Shown here piece by piece: positions 52,393-64,000 of a stretch of DNA of 64,000 nt (position 1 is the first letter of the stretch; every line of letters begins with the position of its first letter). The stretch comes from Brachypodium distachyon (taxonomy: Eukaryota > Streptophyta > Magnoliopsida > Poales > Poaceae). The stretch spans positions 7,316,001-7,380,000 of the forward strand of contig NC_016133.3 in NCBI RefSeq assembly GCF_000005505.3. The letters are read 5' to 3'. Made by a program: the position numbers and the translations under genes. The notes below the pieces were generated by a model. The model was not told the origin of the DNA. It saw nothing but the letters and a program-made list of their open reading frames with translations, and searched no databases.

Positions 52393-53459
52393 CAAGCAAA
52401 GCAAACCTTTGGCTTAGGTCGGTCGGTACTCGGTAGGTCTGTGGAATGGTTAGTATTTGTGTATTTTGGCGTTGAAAAGTCATGTGCGTTTGAACGAGCC
52501 TTTTCTCTGCTGTGTGCGTGTGTGTGGTATCTGATCATACACGTCCGGGCTGGGGTTGTTGGGATGCTGACCTTTTCACGCCTCGCTTCCATTCTGCTTT
52601 CACATCGACGCGGTCTGCGCTAGGCGCCGTGGACTATCAAAGATATGGTATGGAAGTATGTTGCTGCAGTCTCCGTCGAGCCAGCGCTAGTGCTAGCGTA
52701 GTCGTGTAGAGGCAGGTATTCAAAATAAGCGGCTCCAGGTCACGAGGAAATGAACTACTACTGGTTTTCTTGCTCTCCATGTTTGAAAGATGTTTGGAGT
52801 AGCTTATTTTGTGTGCTGCAGTTTTCCACTTCTCTAACTCGATTGGTATGATGAGTCGCTTTGGATTGTAAGATTTTCAAAGGGGATTTTGGATTCGGAG
52901 TTTTTTCCCTGACGGGATTAAGATGAACTCGCACCTCATTCTTTTTTTCCTTTGATAAATCCAATTTATTTTGTCTCTACCCTTTTCTAATTCTCAAGTA
53001 TTCATGCATGTTATAGAAATTAATTGTATACGACGTTCTAATCATGTGTTTTTCTATTCCTTAGATTTTTAATTCTTGAGAGCCAAAGAAGTCTTATACT
53101 TGTTGTCATGCCTGACATTGCAACGACCGACGAATGCACACATCGTAATTTTTTTAGTAAAAGATAGCAACCTGTTTTTTTTAGGGAAGGCAGTAGGTAA
53201 CCTACTGGAAAAACTTTTATTAAAAGAAAGTTATACGTACACACAGAGTATGTACAAAAAGAAAGAAAACAACTATCTAAAGCTATCCATCCAGTGCGGG
53301 AAGACAAGATTGAGTTTTTCCTTGAAATGCCCCCCGCGTCTATAAAGATTTGGCTAGGTGTTATTAAAGATGTAATCAATCTAGTGTTTCAAATGCTCCA
53401 ACCAACCATGGTGGCAATTTTCATTTGAAATAGCACCCCCGGAGGTCCTGTACGTTTAA
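52393..53459. other. Upstream flank of gene C and intergenic DNA
   Basis: 52560-52650 shares the ACGCGGTC ... GTGGACTATCA block with genes A and B. The rest is AT-rich without recognisable genes. Confidence 0.5.
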
Positions 53460-53536
53460 TACTCCCTCTATTCCCTTTCATAAGACGTTTTCGCAAGTCT
53501 TGCCAAAACGTCTTAGAAAAAGGAACAAGGAAAGTA
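53460..53536. mobile_element. Stowaway-like MITE (77 bp)
   Basis: TACTCCCTCTATTCCCTTTC ... AAAAAGGAACAAGGAAAGTA with inner AAGACGTTTT/AAAACGTCTT stem. Confidence 0.75.
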
Positions 53537-54836
53537 GCTTTGAAGTTTTCAAGCATAGAGGGTTGCTCAGAGAAATCAGGACAAAGGTAGAACCAACACA
53601 TTTTAGCAAAAACTCAGCCAAAGAACAGGCCAATCTCTTGTTTCCACTGGCATGGAGTTGCAAGGAAGACAATCATACGCCTAGAGCTAGAGGTGAAAAT
53701 TCTTTCTCTAAAGCATTTCTCTAGTGTTCAGCCTATCAACAAGTAGCAGCCACACGAAAACCTTGTTTCTCTTTTGACAACATGAGTCCAAAAGCCATCT
53801 GAAGGTGATGGGGATTTCAATCAATGTGATAAAAAAAATAGCCTCATGATTAAGTGACTGCTAAAGCCTAGCTTAATCCAAGAGTACGACCAAGTATCTG
53901 TAACTTTATTTAACACAGTGCTGCCAGTGACCTGAAGAAGCTCCTGAAAGGCTGAAACACAAGCAAACAGCATATCGCACAATCTTTATTATGAGCAAAG
54001 GAATAAAGATGAGACCAAAGATGCTGAAGAGGGATTTGCTGACGAAAATATCTACTGCGTAGAAAAAAGGTTGTAAAAACCCCGGTGTTGACCGAACAGC
54101 AGCCTGTTTTTCATTCCGTCCAGCTGAAAAGGAAGCCAAAGGTTTCTCCCCATTCGATGGAGGAGATGAGCAGCAGAGGAGACGGGGAACAGCGACTAAA
54201 CACTGGCGAGTTCGCACGGGGAGCTTGGGAGGCGGTGTCCCATCAGCAGCACGAAGCTTCGGCGTGCCGTGGAAGAGGGGGGAGAAAGAGAAGAAGTGCA
54301 AGAGAGACGGGGGAGCAGGAGAAAGAGCCGAAGACCGACGGAGGAAATGAGAAAGGGGGCACAACAAGGTTCCATCCAGCCACTACATCCAGACTGTTCG
54401 TTCCTGTATTCCACACACCATATTGTCACGCCAGAAAACGCAAAGACACCACGAACACCACCAAGAAAATCAGCAAGAGGAGCTCGCCCTATTAGTCTAT
54501 TACCGACAGATAATAAGCAAACAAACAAAAGAAGAAGCCATTGACATTATTCTTCCGATGCCTGCAAAGGCTGTTATAAATCCCATCCATCCATAATTTA
54601 ACAGAAGGATATCGAACGAAAGAAACGGAAGGAAAACAGCAACTCCCCCAACACACAGCTGATGGGTCTCTGACGAATTGAACAGACAAACATTAGCGTT
54701 TTTGACGAACTAGACTAGGTACTCTGGGAACCGCAGTTTACTGATCCGCGAGGCAACAGTTCTAATAAGGCTCTCTCTCTGCCTGGGATACCTGCCGTCA
54801 ACAAGGGGTGACGACGGCAGAAGAACGAGACGGGGC
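53537..54836. other. Downstream region of the CID gene
   Basis: Probably includes the 3' UTR next to 54836. Minus-strand AATAAA occurs at 53985-53990 and 53905-53910, far from the stop. Frames at 53906-54367 (minus) and 54085-54495 (plus) show no motif. Confidence 0.4.
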
Positions 54837-57800
54837 TCAGTTCGACATCACGCGGGGTGACCGCGGACGCACCGGTGTCTTTGAAGGGCTCACCCTGTGC
54901 AATTTGAGGATGACACAGGATCAAGCACATGATGATTTCTCGGAGTAAGTATAGACGTATATGGACTGCTTCAGTGTTTACCTGATTGGAAGCGAGCCTA
55001 GGACCAGGCCACTGTAGTTCAGGGCTAGAATTGCACTTTCTGCCTGCAAAGGATGTGTTTCAAAAATGTGAGTCCTATAGTTCAGCGCAGAATGAAGTTA
55101 AATTTTCAGTATTTTATCAAATTCCCAGAACATGATTAGGAGTCAAATGAAATGCTGCTAAAGCAGAAAGAAGGTAAGTTGCCAACATAAAGCTCGGAAA
55201 GGGGAACATGTTCTGCACAGCCACACAGATGTAGAGATAAGTAGAATCGTATTCTTTTAGTGTAACCGCTAAGCAGAAATTATTGGCATGTTTTTCAACC
55301 AAAGTCCAAAACAAAACACGATGTTTTTCCACCTACTCAAAATCAAAACACTGGTAGCAAGATTCTTCTATATATTGGACATATATGCAGATCCTTACGG
55401 ATGAATGTTCCCAGTTGATTTGTTAAGAAAACTAGTTGAGGGGTAAAGAGCAGTGGCGGAGCTTGACAAAAAGGCATGGGAATTTGATAATACAAAGAAG
55501 AAGAAAAAGGTTGGGCCCCCTGGCTTGAACGTAGCTCTGCCAGTGGTAAAGAGAACAGGCATCAAAGAGAAACAAATTTCAACATCTAGGTCTGGAGCGG
55601 ACACAAAATTATCAGTTATAAATAGCAATTCTACAACTTGAGTGTGCTCAAATATTGAAATTTTCACCAACTTGTGGAACTGTTATTTATGCATATACAA
55701 AAAAGATCCACAAAAAATAAAAATATTAAATCTTGATCTCTTCAAAAATGTAATTCGTTGTTCTACTTACTTGAGTAAATTCAACAAACGCAATGCATGT
55801 GGAGTGTACATAATCACCAAGGAGCCTCAGACGAGAAACCTGAACGAAGGCAAGAAGTATTAGGAGACGCCAAGACGGTATAGATAAAACAAAAACAAGT
55901 CGCACTACTTATATGGTATACCTTCCCACAGAGCCGCTGAAAGAAAATCTTTACATCATCTTCTGTAACCTGCAAAATAAAGAGATAATTAGGCAAAGCT
56001 GCTTGATAACCATGAGAGAAGAGAACATTAACAAGTGTCATATCATTATTGTTGTCAGAATATCCATTCCTGGTTATTTGTTTAGCATTTGCCACAGCAG
56101 AAAATCAGTTTCTGGAATGTGAACTTTTACAAAAGTTGGAAACAATAACTACCAAGTTTCTATGATCAGTCCAAACTTCAAGACCATATGTAAGATACTA
56201 CCATGTCAGTTAACCACTAAAGTGGGAAATATATTACAAGGCTAATCTGTTCGATTGTGTAGATTACATGTATCTGCCTTGAAGGCACTTGGTAGCACCT
56301 CACCCATAAAGAACAGAACAGTGAAAAGAAATGTCATCTAAGATACCTCAAATGCAGACAGTAGATGGACACACAAGCCGTATTAAGGTGGAGTTTTAGT
56401 TGTGCATTGAATCAGGACCTTTTCTAGTTGTATTCTTGGATTAGCAATAACGTGAAACCTTGGCTTATGCATAATGGAAGCCCAGAAGGTTGTTCAGTTA
56501 ACAAAATAGTCAGAATTTGAAGGACAAGTAGGACGCAAATTTTATCGGAGGAAAATCTTGATAAAGTCATTTGTTGATGATAATGAAAAAGGCACCAAAA
56601 AGCATGTTATGATTGATTTTAGTTTACCATCTGAACTTTTCCGTGTATTTATGTACAGATCAGGTTGCTTAAGTAGGTTTTAAAAAACTTTGTATCCTTT
56701 AAATATTAGTTTGAATTAATTAAATAACCCAGATTACCAAACTTACTAAGCAAAGGCAATCAAGCATTGATTATAATAAATTTAGAGTCTCATAAATTTA
56801 ACCTTCAAAACCAACATCTTAAGAATAGTTAAGAATCACAACTGCAAGCACATTTACGACCAAGACAAGACTCCCATACCTTCTTATCTATGTTAGTACA
56901 ATATACAGTCCTTGAGACCATTTCTTTCTCATCTTCTGTCTGCAGAGGCAAGAGCATTACAACCAACATTGGTTGGAAACTTTGACATGAAAATGAAAAC
57001 TGGAAATACAAGCTCAAAGTAGATGGAAGTATGCAATCATGTACTTACTCGAGGAAGAAACTTAGGGTTCACTGGTAGAATCGCTGTTTTAGAAGGTAAA
57101 ACTCTAACAGGATAATAACCAAGCATGGTCCCCGCAAGGTTTAGTGCTGCCCTTGCACCAGCTGCACACCATGGAGAAGTTCAACATTGCTGTTTATCCA
57201 TACACAAGAGTACAAACGAGGAAAAAGTCTTAAGGGGCTACCGTCATCAGCAAACTCAATGAAGGCAAAACGTAAGACCGAGTGTGGGTCACCACAGATA
57301 CGGCAATCTACCACCTACAGGTGAAACGAAAAAATATCAGTACAAATAATAACATGGTAATCGTATTACACAGTCAACATAAATGTATAATAACTGAATG
57401 AATGTCAATATTCAAATCAGTATTTCTTTTCATATGCAAAATGATTGTGAGTTTAATCATAATTGCTATAGTGTAAGGTGCTATTTTTGTTCAGGCAAGT
57501 ATCCATTTTAAAAGGTAGTCCACCTGAATTGGACTAGAAAGTTAGCTGGCTTCACGGCAGCAAAGACAAGTTATCAAAAATAGATTTGCCTTTATGGCAT
57601 TAACTATAGTTGGCATGGAACTTGGATTTCAGATAGTTATCATGTTTCCTGCCATGCAGATACAAAGCAAAATTTCAATTCCTCAATCGACCGTATCTTG
57701 CAGCGGGCCCCAGCCATAAATGCCTCCTCATGAAAGTTTCCTGTGCATTAGTGCAGCGGTCCAGCCATCTTGGCTCGGTGGCTCAGTGCAGAGTGGCTCG

Positions 57801-59890
57801 GAGGCGTGCACCGGCTACACCATCGCTCTCCGTTTGAGCTTTTCGCAGATCAATTAGATGCACTAAGTGTAAGATGTGGCGAGATATCGCGGGGAGTTCC
57901 CCTCATGAAGCGTATGAGATGTAGATATGGTTCTCATATTTCTCCTACTTAATTTTCCTCCATGTAGGATGGATTCTGGTGCCTCCGACACTGTATGATA
58001 CAGTCCAGCATGGAGCGTTACAACAGCCCTAATATCATTCCAAAGCAAGTAGTAGTCAACTAAACAAAAAGACAAAGGAAGACTGACAAACTGTTACCCA
58101 TATTATTCTTATACTCCGATAATATCTACCTTCACCGATAGCCCTCAAGGTATCGCAAAGGAATTAAATAGCAGAAGCCTAACTTCTCAGTTGAATCTTC
58201 TCTAACTTTGTTCGAGAGTTAGAATTGGGAGAAATTTAATATGGTGAAACATGTCTATGCACTTAAGTGTGAAAATGTTTACTAGTTATCTAGTGATTCT
58301 TGCTCTTGTACAAAATAAAAATTTGAGCTTCACATTGCTTACAAGTAGCTCCAATGAACACACTGCCACTTACCTTGCCATCTAGTATTTGATTTATGGC
58401 ACAAGCTCATACTGCATGACAACAATTACTTAAATCTCTTTCTAGGTCAATTGACTATTTTAAGACCTGCCGGCATCCAACCATAACAAATATCTTCCAA
58501 GAAAATCTGAAACCCATAAGGGCTGCTAATATGTCTATTTTATTTTGCAAGGAATTGAAAGGTACTCCTTTAAGAAAGGGAAGGCAAACTAGCACATTCC
58601 TCAGATGAATCTTGAAACTTACTTGTCCACAGTTAGAAAACACCTCAGCTAGCTTCTGTTCAGTCACCTACAGAGCAGCAGGAACACAATTAAGTAACAA
58701 GATAATTCAAGAACCAACCCAAATATCACCATTCTATTTAGAATGCTTACTTGCTGATCAACATCAGAGACATAAACAGTCCGCCGCACACTATCCTCCC
58801 TATCAGATCGCCGTGTCCGGCCTCCCATTCTTCTCCTCCCCTGGTTGAAGGAGCCATTCCTTCTCTGTTATCAGGAAAGCATGGTCAATTAGCAACAATA
58901 CCACCAAAATCAATCAATGTGCACACAATTATTACCATCATAGCATTTCTTCTGAAAATTAAAAACCAAAATGGAGGTACACAGAACCAATTGTTAACAT
59001 CAAAGGACATTGTGCCTATCACATCACATAAACTCGCAAACCAAATTCCTGGCAACAATCAGCGTACCACCTACCACTGATCATTAAATACCAGTGATCA
59101 AACATTTAATCAGACTTATCGGCCTTAAAAGGTTTGGCTCCAGAAAAAAATAATCGACAACCTGAGATGATTTCTTCTAAACGAACAGTCCGAGCTGAAG
59201 ATTTCAATTTTAAGAAGACATCCAAACAAGAAGAAAAATACCCAAAACTCTCGCCTACAAGAAAAGAGATCGTCGCCGCCTAAATCGTCTGAATCCTAGT
59301 GAATCCATCCCGATCGTAACACTAACCCCATATCGCAGGTTTTCGGAATGCTAAATCGCCGGATACTCGGCGATCATGAATGAAAACCGGTCAAAACGGA
59401 CCGTCAATCAACCTGCGTATTAGGTACAAAACCCAAAAACCCGTAATTCGGAAGATAAAGAAGAACACAATTCACATACGATTCTGCGATTTTGCGGCTG
59501 GCCGCCGCCGTTGCTGGATCCGTCGCTGCTGGAGTCCCTCCCGCCGCCGGCACCGGTCCCCTGCAGCTGGCCGGCGCCGGCACCGAAGAACTCGGCAGCG
59601 GAGACGAACACCGGCGCATCGGCGGAGAGCCCTCCCCCGGGCGCCGGCGCCGACGCCGCGCGGCGCGACGACGGCACGAACTCCTGCGCGCAGGGGTTGA
59701 GCTTGGACATGAGCTCCTCCAGCTTCCTCATGTCGCTCTTGTACTCCCTCTCCTCCTCCGCCGCCGCCGCCACGGCATCACCCTTGGCCTCCACCTCCGC
59801 CTCCACCTTGGCCTCCTCCTCCTCCTCCGCCCGGATCGGGCCCTCCGCCACCGCCACCGCCGGCGCCTTCGCAGCCTCCACGGCCACCAT
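54837..59890 (-). CDS. CID-type PABC-interacting protein (PAM2 + two RRMs)
   Basis: An RNA-binding protein of the plant CID8-13 group, which binds the MLLE/PABC domain of poly(A)-binding protein and may regulate mRNA translation or stability. Ten exons: 59890-59480, 58864-58751, 58667-58623, 57314-57242, 57161-57049, 56939-56880, 55969-55922, 55839-55771, 55043-54982, 54894-54837. All are GT-AG with consistent phases, giving 1053 bp and 350 residues. An acidic Ala/Glu-rich N-terminus leads to the PAM2 motif SKLNPCAQEFVPSS (residues 62-75), then a basic linker (NQGRRRM). RRM1 has RNP2 VYVSDV and RNP1 RFAFIEF; RRM2 has VYCTNI and IAFVEF. The C-terminus is VSPSKTPVRPRSP...MSN. A small hAT MITE sits in intron 8. 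Confidence 0.95.
55451..55545. mobile_element. hAT MITE (95 bp) in a CID intron
   Basis: Ends CAGTGGCGGAGCT and (inverted) CACTGGCAGAGCT, with a perfect octamer GTAAAGAG on each side (55443-55450, 55546-55553). It lies between the exons ending at 55771 and starting at 55043. Confidence 0.9.
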
Positions 59891-60105
59891 TATTGCGTCC
59901 TTATTCTCCCTGCCTGCACAGACTCGACGAAGGCCGGAGAGATCAACTCAACTACTATTATATCACAGAAAGCGGAATTCTTTTGTGTTTTTTCTTTCTG
60001 GGCTGGGCAAGTGTTTGTGTTGTGCAGGTGTTCTTCTTGCGCCGCGTTGCGTTGGGGGTCTGAATTGGAGGCGTGAGGAGGAGCGATCGCTTTCCGGAAA
60101 GTTGC

Positions 60106-60114
60106 TTATAAATA
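60106..60114 (-). promoter_or_regulatory. TATA-like box of the CID gene
   Basis: Minus-strand CTATTTATAAG about 220 bp before the ATG. Confidence 0.5.
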
Positions 60115-61713
60115 GCACCAGAAAATGAGAGAGTGCATTCTTTACATATCTCGGACGTAAAACACAGTTATTTTGCGTGCAAATAACAACAACAAAATGG
60201 AGAGGAGAGAAAAAAGAGAAGAACAAAAAATGAGAAGCGTGTGCGGTAGTTGGGGCGGAAGGGGAGAAGCGGCAGGCGCGAGCCTCGGTCAGAGAAGGAC
60301 GGGGGCGTCTCGCGATGAGGGGCACGTCAGCACTGTGGAGCCGGGGGCATGCACAGCAAAGGCGCAGTCCACGCCTCCCTCCGGATCCAGCGGCGGCTAA
60401 AATTGGAGTCCTCAGAGTCTTTGGGTCCTGGTTTTCCTCATCTCGGCTTAACACTGAGCGGCTCCACTAACGTCTTTGACTGGTAACCTTCCGCGCTGGT
60501 TTCTTGCATCTTGGAAACGGCTGGTGTGGTGTGGGTGCGTGGATTCTGACTGCGGGGTTCCTCACAAAGAAAACGGGCTAAAGAATTACGCTAGGAATTA
60601 AGACTTGCCCGCTTTAAAGAAGATTTCTAAGACTGTACTGCGGTCTGTTTTAGAATGTATCATACTTCTTTTTTTTCCAAAATTGGTCGGTTGATCTGCG
60701 AGAGTTACTTGATACTAATTATGCATATTTTTTGTACTACAGCGAATTGGATTTGATACAATTTGAAGTATTGCACCCTATAATTAATCACGGATTGATT
60801 ATTTTCTTAATTGCATGATTTTTGTCTGAGCTGTAACCAAATACAGTTGTCCTTTGCATGAGCTTGATATTTCAAATTTCATCATATTTTTCCTATTCCA
60901 TTTACAACAAGTGCTGCCCCGGGTACTTCTCTTAAACTCTTGTGATACACTATATGAACTTGATATTTCTATTTATTCCATTTTGTGTGATCTAAATTGA
61001 GGAAAATGTTGATTGTTTGTATATGGATGGTAGTCAAATCCAAACATACACTGGAACCACAATTTCATAATCTAACACTGGAATCTATTTATGTGTCTTT
61101 TTCAGTTATCTATTTTACAAATTTCTTCTTATGTCTTCCAAATTATCGGGGTGAATTGCATCTAGAGAGAAAATAGTGTTCTATCAAGGGAAATAAAAGT
61201 TGCAACCATTGGCATAACAATATCACTCTTCCAAGGTAATTCAATGTTGCAGCGTGAGCATGTGCTCTGCTCCTGGTTTCAAGAACTATTTCTTCTTCTT
61301 TTTCGAACAATTTATGCCTATACACATCCTTGTTCTTTCGGCCCTTATAAATTTTCAAGGACAAAGACAAGTTTTGCGCCGAATGCGAAGAAAACAAGTT
61401 TAGCGTTAAAATTATGTTTTCATTTTCGCTCAAAGCTCTTCTATTTTCACGCCAAAACTTTATGCATACGATGCATCTGTTAAGATAGAATTACGATTAA
61501 TTTTTTTCCTCACTCTTGTATTTATGGATAAAAATCCCAGCCCAATTTATATTGGAGCACCAAAAATTGTGTAATGCGGTGTAAAATTATGCATCGTAAA
61601 CAAGTGATCGCGCGTATAGCAGTCCTCATTTTCATGAAACTTACACACCCAAAAGACAAGGACATGTGCATGTGCAATATTAATAACTTCCTTTACACCT
61701 CTAATTATTTTTC
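60115..61713. other. Intergenic DNA
   Basis: A GC-rich stretch to 60410, upstream of the CID promoter, then AT-rich DNA. Frames on both strands are short and unremarkable. Confidence 0.5.
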
Positions 61714-61716
61714 TAA

Positions 61717-62051
61717 GGGCGTGTACAATGGGGTGACGTCAGCCTTCTCTTAGCGATGCCACATAGGATAAAATCTGATGTGGAAGAGAGAGAAACGAAA
61801 AAAATGCACAAGCCTTCTCTTAATTAAGAGATGATCTCTTCACAAGAATGATGAGACAAAGATCAGACAAATTTACCATTGTACTAGATTTCACCTTTTC
61901 TTAGCATTTATTTAGTTAATTGTATTCATCTAAACATTAATTCTAAGATAGAACACTAAGAGATAACCCATTGTACAACATGTTTTTTTGTCTTTTCTAA
62001 TTGACGTGGAATGCCTAAGATAAGACAGTCTTATCAACCATTTACATGCCC
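61717..62051. mobile_element. Tourist-like MITE (335 bp)
   Basis: Ends GGGCGTGTACAATGG and (inverted) GGGCATGTAAATGG, flanked by the trinucleotide TAA on each side (61714-61716, 62052-62054), as for PIF/Harbinger-type MITEs. Subterminal CTTCTCTTA / TCTTAGC words; no coding. Confidence 0.85.
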
Positions 62052-62604
62052 TAATGTGTTGTTCATATGGGACTCGGGGAGCATGTGTTCCGTCGCTTCC
62101 GTCTCCCGGACAGAACACTGTGGCTCCAGCCATGAATAGCAATTTCATAAAAAGAAACACTTAACATAAAGTGAATTAGAAATATTTACACAGGTAATGT
62201 TTATCCCTTTATTTTTCAAAAAGGGTATTTCCCCTCATCTGATCAGAAGCGATGCACCAATTTATAGCAAAGTTAAAGCATCTCAATACACAAATTGGAT
62301 TTCGAGTCCATGACGCTAAACAAGGATTAGAGTCCTTTTACCAATCAGTCAGAACTTGAAGGGAGAAATCCGCTAACAAGAAATTACCTATTTCAGATTA
62401 TGTTTTTTTTTGTCAGACAACACAATTTGGATTTCGAGTCCAATGCGCTAACGCTTAGACTTGCATTTACACAAAATGCAGAACTATTCTTTATAACATT
62501 TTTTTTACCAAGTCAAATGTCTAGAACGAAAAATACGAGTTGAATTTTTCCCAAACCACGCTTCAAAATAATCTAACTCAATCACTTCAACAGTGATTCA
62601 GTAA
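62052..62604. other. Intergenic DNA with a short repeated motif
   Basis: ATTGGATTTCGAGTCCATGACGCTAA at about 62296 recurs with few changes as TTTGGATTTCGAGTCCAATGCGCTAA at about 62427. No gene seen. Confidence 0.5.
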
Positions 62605-62701
62605 TACTCCTTCCGCCCCCATATTAGGTGCCGAAATATTATTTAGTATATTAATAATCCATTTTTAGATAATTTTGAGTCACTTAATATTATGGAGGGT
62701 A
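62605..62701. mobile_element. Stowaway-like MITE, decayed
   Basis: TACTCCTTCCGCCCCCATATTA ... TTAATATTATGGAGGGTA, TA-flanked. Confidence 0.65.
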
Positions 62702-64000
62702 GTTATTTTCTAAGAGCTGCGTGACAAGTTGTAAAGGTTGTGGTTGTAAGTTGTAACAAATCCATATTAGTCATCAGGGATTGGCACACGTGAGCAAAAG
62801 GGCAGCAACGTGAAAATAGAAGGATAAAGTCTGGACCCTTTCTAGCATTTTCCAAAGAAAACGACGGAAGTTCCTTTTTCAGAGTAGTGTGGAACACGAA
62901 AACGTGAACAAGATATCCGAGCAAGATGTCAAGATGGACACGTATCCAGACGTGTATCGTGTGCTCTTTACGCACCATTATTTTTTCCGTACAGTAAAAC
63001 AGGATATGTAAGGTCAACGTCCTAACATCATTCTTCGAAGTTCGAGCCAATTATAGCATGTTGATCTGTCGTCCGTAGCTAGGGCATGAACTTGAACAGA
63101 GTCTCGAAATAATTAAACTGAGCATACCGAAAGGAGACAGAAGCGTGGCAGAGAAAACTTTTGAAATTGATGGTCCATGGCAAAACTACTTCCAATATAT
63201 TCACTCGAGAAGACATCGGAGGCTAAATTCACGTGCATGTCGTTGCCTTTTTTCAAATATTTCAGTCAACTGTAGATTGCAAAAAATACGTGTTATGTAG
63301 GCTATGATTTGTTGGAGGATGATTGTTAGGCTTACAAAAGCGGTTGATTTTTTTATTTAAAAAAACACATTTTTCGTCCATCAATCCGTTAAAAAGTACG
63401 CAAATGATCCTTCAAAAGTTATATTTTTCATCCTCTAACTATTAAAACCAAACATTAATGGTCACTCGGTCCCTCCAAAACAATATTACTGATGAAATAT
63501 CATGGCTTTGGCCTCGATATGTCAGCTCGTCAAGACGTCATCACTTCTCTTTTTAGGCATTGCATCAGTTTGTTTGCGCAAAACAAAAAATTAAGTCTGC
63601 GTGGAAATTTCTATCCAAAAACTGATGACACGACAATACTAATACCGTTTTACATTTTGTAAGGGATCAATTTTGTCCGGTTATGACAGTGAGGGACAAA
63701 AAATATAAAAAAAGATGCAAGATCATTTGCGTATTATCTACAAGTTGGAGAATGAAAAATATATTTTTTTTTGAAAAAATCGTAAACTTGCACGGTAAAA
63801 CAATCCGCTCACGTCCTGCGGTTGATAGTGTAAATGTGATGGTCTTCCAAAAAAAATTAAGTCTGCATGCATATTTCTTAACTCGATCTACACGGGATCA
63901 AAATAAACTTTAGCATCGGCTTGGTCGTTGTAGTTGAATTGGTCCCGTGGAATTAAGGCTTCCATCTAGAACAAACCCTGATCGGCTTGGGGTTTGGACC
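62702..64000. other. Intergenic DNA with a possible decayed inverted repeat
   Basis: ACGCAAATGATCCTTCAAAA and TATATTTTTCATCCTC at 63395-63440 appear inverted at about 63715-63770 (GATCATTTGCGTATT, GAATGAAAAATATA). This suggests the arms of an old transposon about 400 bp across. No gene seen. Confidence 0.35.

Noticed and set aside
52259..52483. 75-codon upstream extension of phytocyanin C
   Set aside because: It runs through the TATA box and leader shared with copies A and B and would bury the signal peptide.
57640..57970. GC-richer island in CID intron 3
   Set aside because: Could be a small insertion, but I found no termini, target duplication or coding motif.

Overview
The window is nuclear DNA of a grass, most likely subfamily Pooideae (wheat, barley, oat or Brachypodium relatives). 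The signs are a 1.7-kb solo LTR with BARE-1/WIS/Angela termini, more than a dozen Stowaway MITEs beginning CTCCCTCC, spliced plant genes with GC-rich first exons, and a C3-type PEP carboxylase. There is nothing prokaryotic here. The exact species cannot be told from this sequence alone.

Layout. (1) 1-20.2 kb is almost entirely transposon-derived: the 5' end of a Ty1/copia element on the minus strand (1-1254); a leucine-rich-repeat receptor pseudogene split by a LINE that is itself split by a solo LTR (1570-6236); a ~400-bp segment present twice, one copy opened by the BARE-like solo LTR; a 483-bp hAT-like element with an 8-bp target duplication; a long-TIR MULE-like element holding a second element rich in GCGCTA motifs; and a degraded copia element with both LTRs (13635-19895). 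(2) 20.6-25.7 kb holds two intact intronless genes: a UGT72-like glycosyltransferase (minus) and PEX7, the PTS2 receptor (plus). (3) 25.8-35.4 kb is intergenic, with a tRNA-Val(AAC) gene, a 162-bp tandem duplication, two unusual degenerate short-motif arrays and several MITEs. (4) 35.66-42.66 kb is a ten-exon plant-type phosphoenolpyruvate carboxylase gene that reconstructs to 969 residues. (5) 43-52.5 kb holds a probable plastid-derived insertion, a 1254-bp MULE with a perfect 9-bp target duplication, and three tandem GPI-type phytocyanin genes on the minus strand sharing promoter and 3' flank. A near-perfect long hairpin and a 1.38-kb poly-A retroelement with a 10-bp target duplication lie between them. 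(6) 54.8-59.9 kb is a ten-exon gene (minus) for a CID-type PABC-interacting RNA-binding protein with a PAM2 motif and two RRMs (350 residues). (7) 60-64 kb is AT-rich intergenic DNA with a Tourist and a Stowaway MITE.

The host genes do not form a pathway; this is an ordinary gene neighbourhood. The most informative structures are insertions whose empty sites can be read in tandem paralogues: the MULE lies 23 bp past the poly(A) signal of one phytocyanin copy, and the hairpin occurs only in the second copy. The duplicated gene array thus dates its own insertions.
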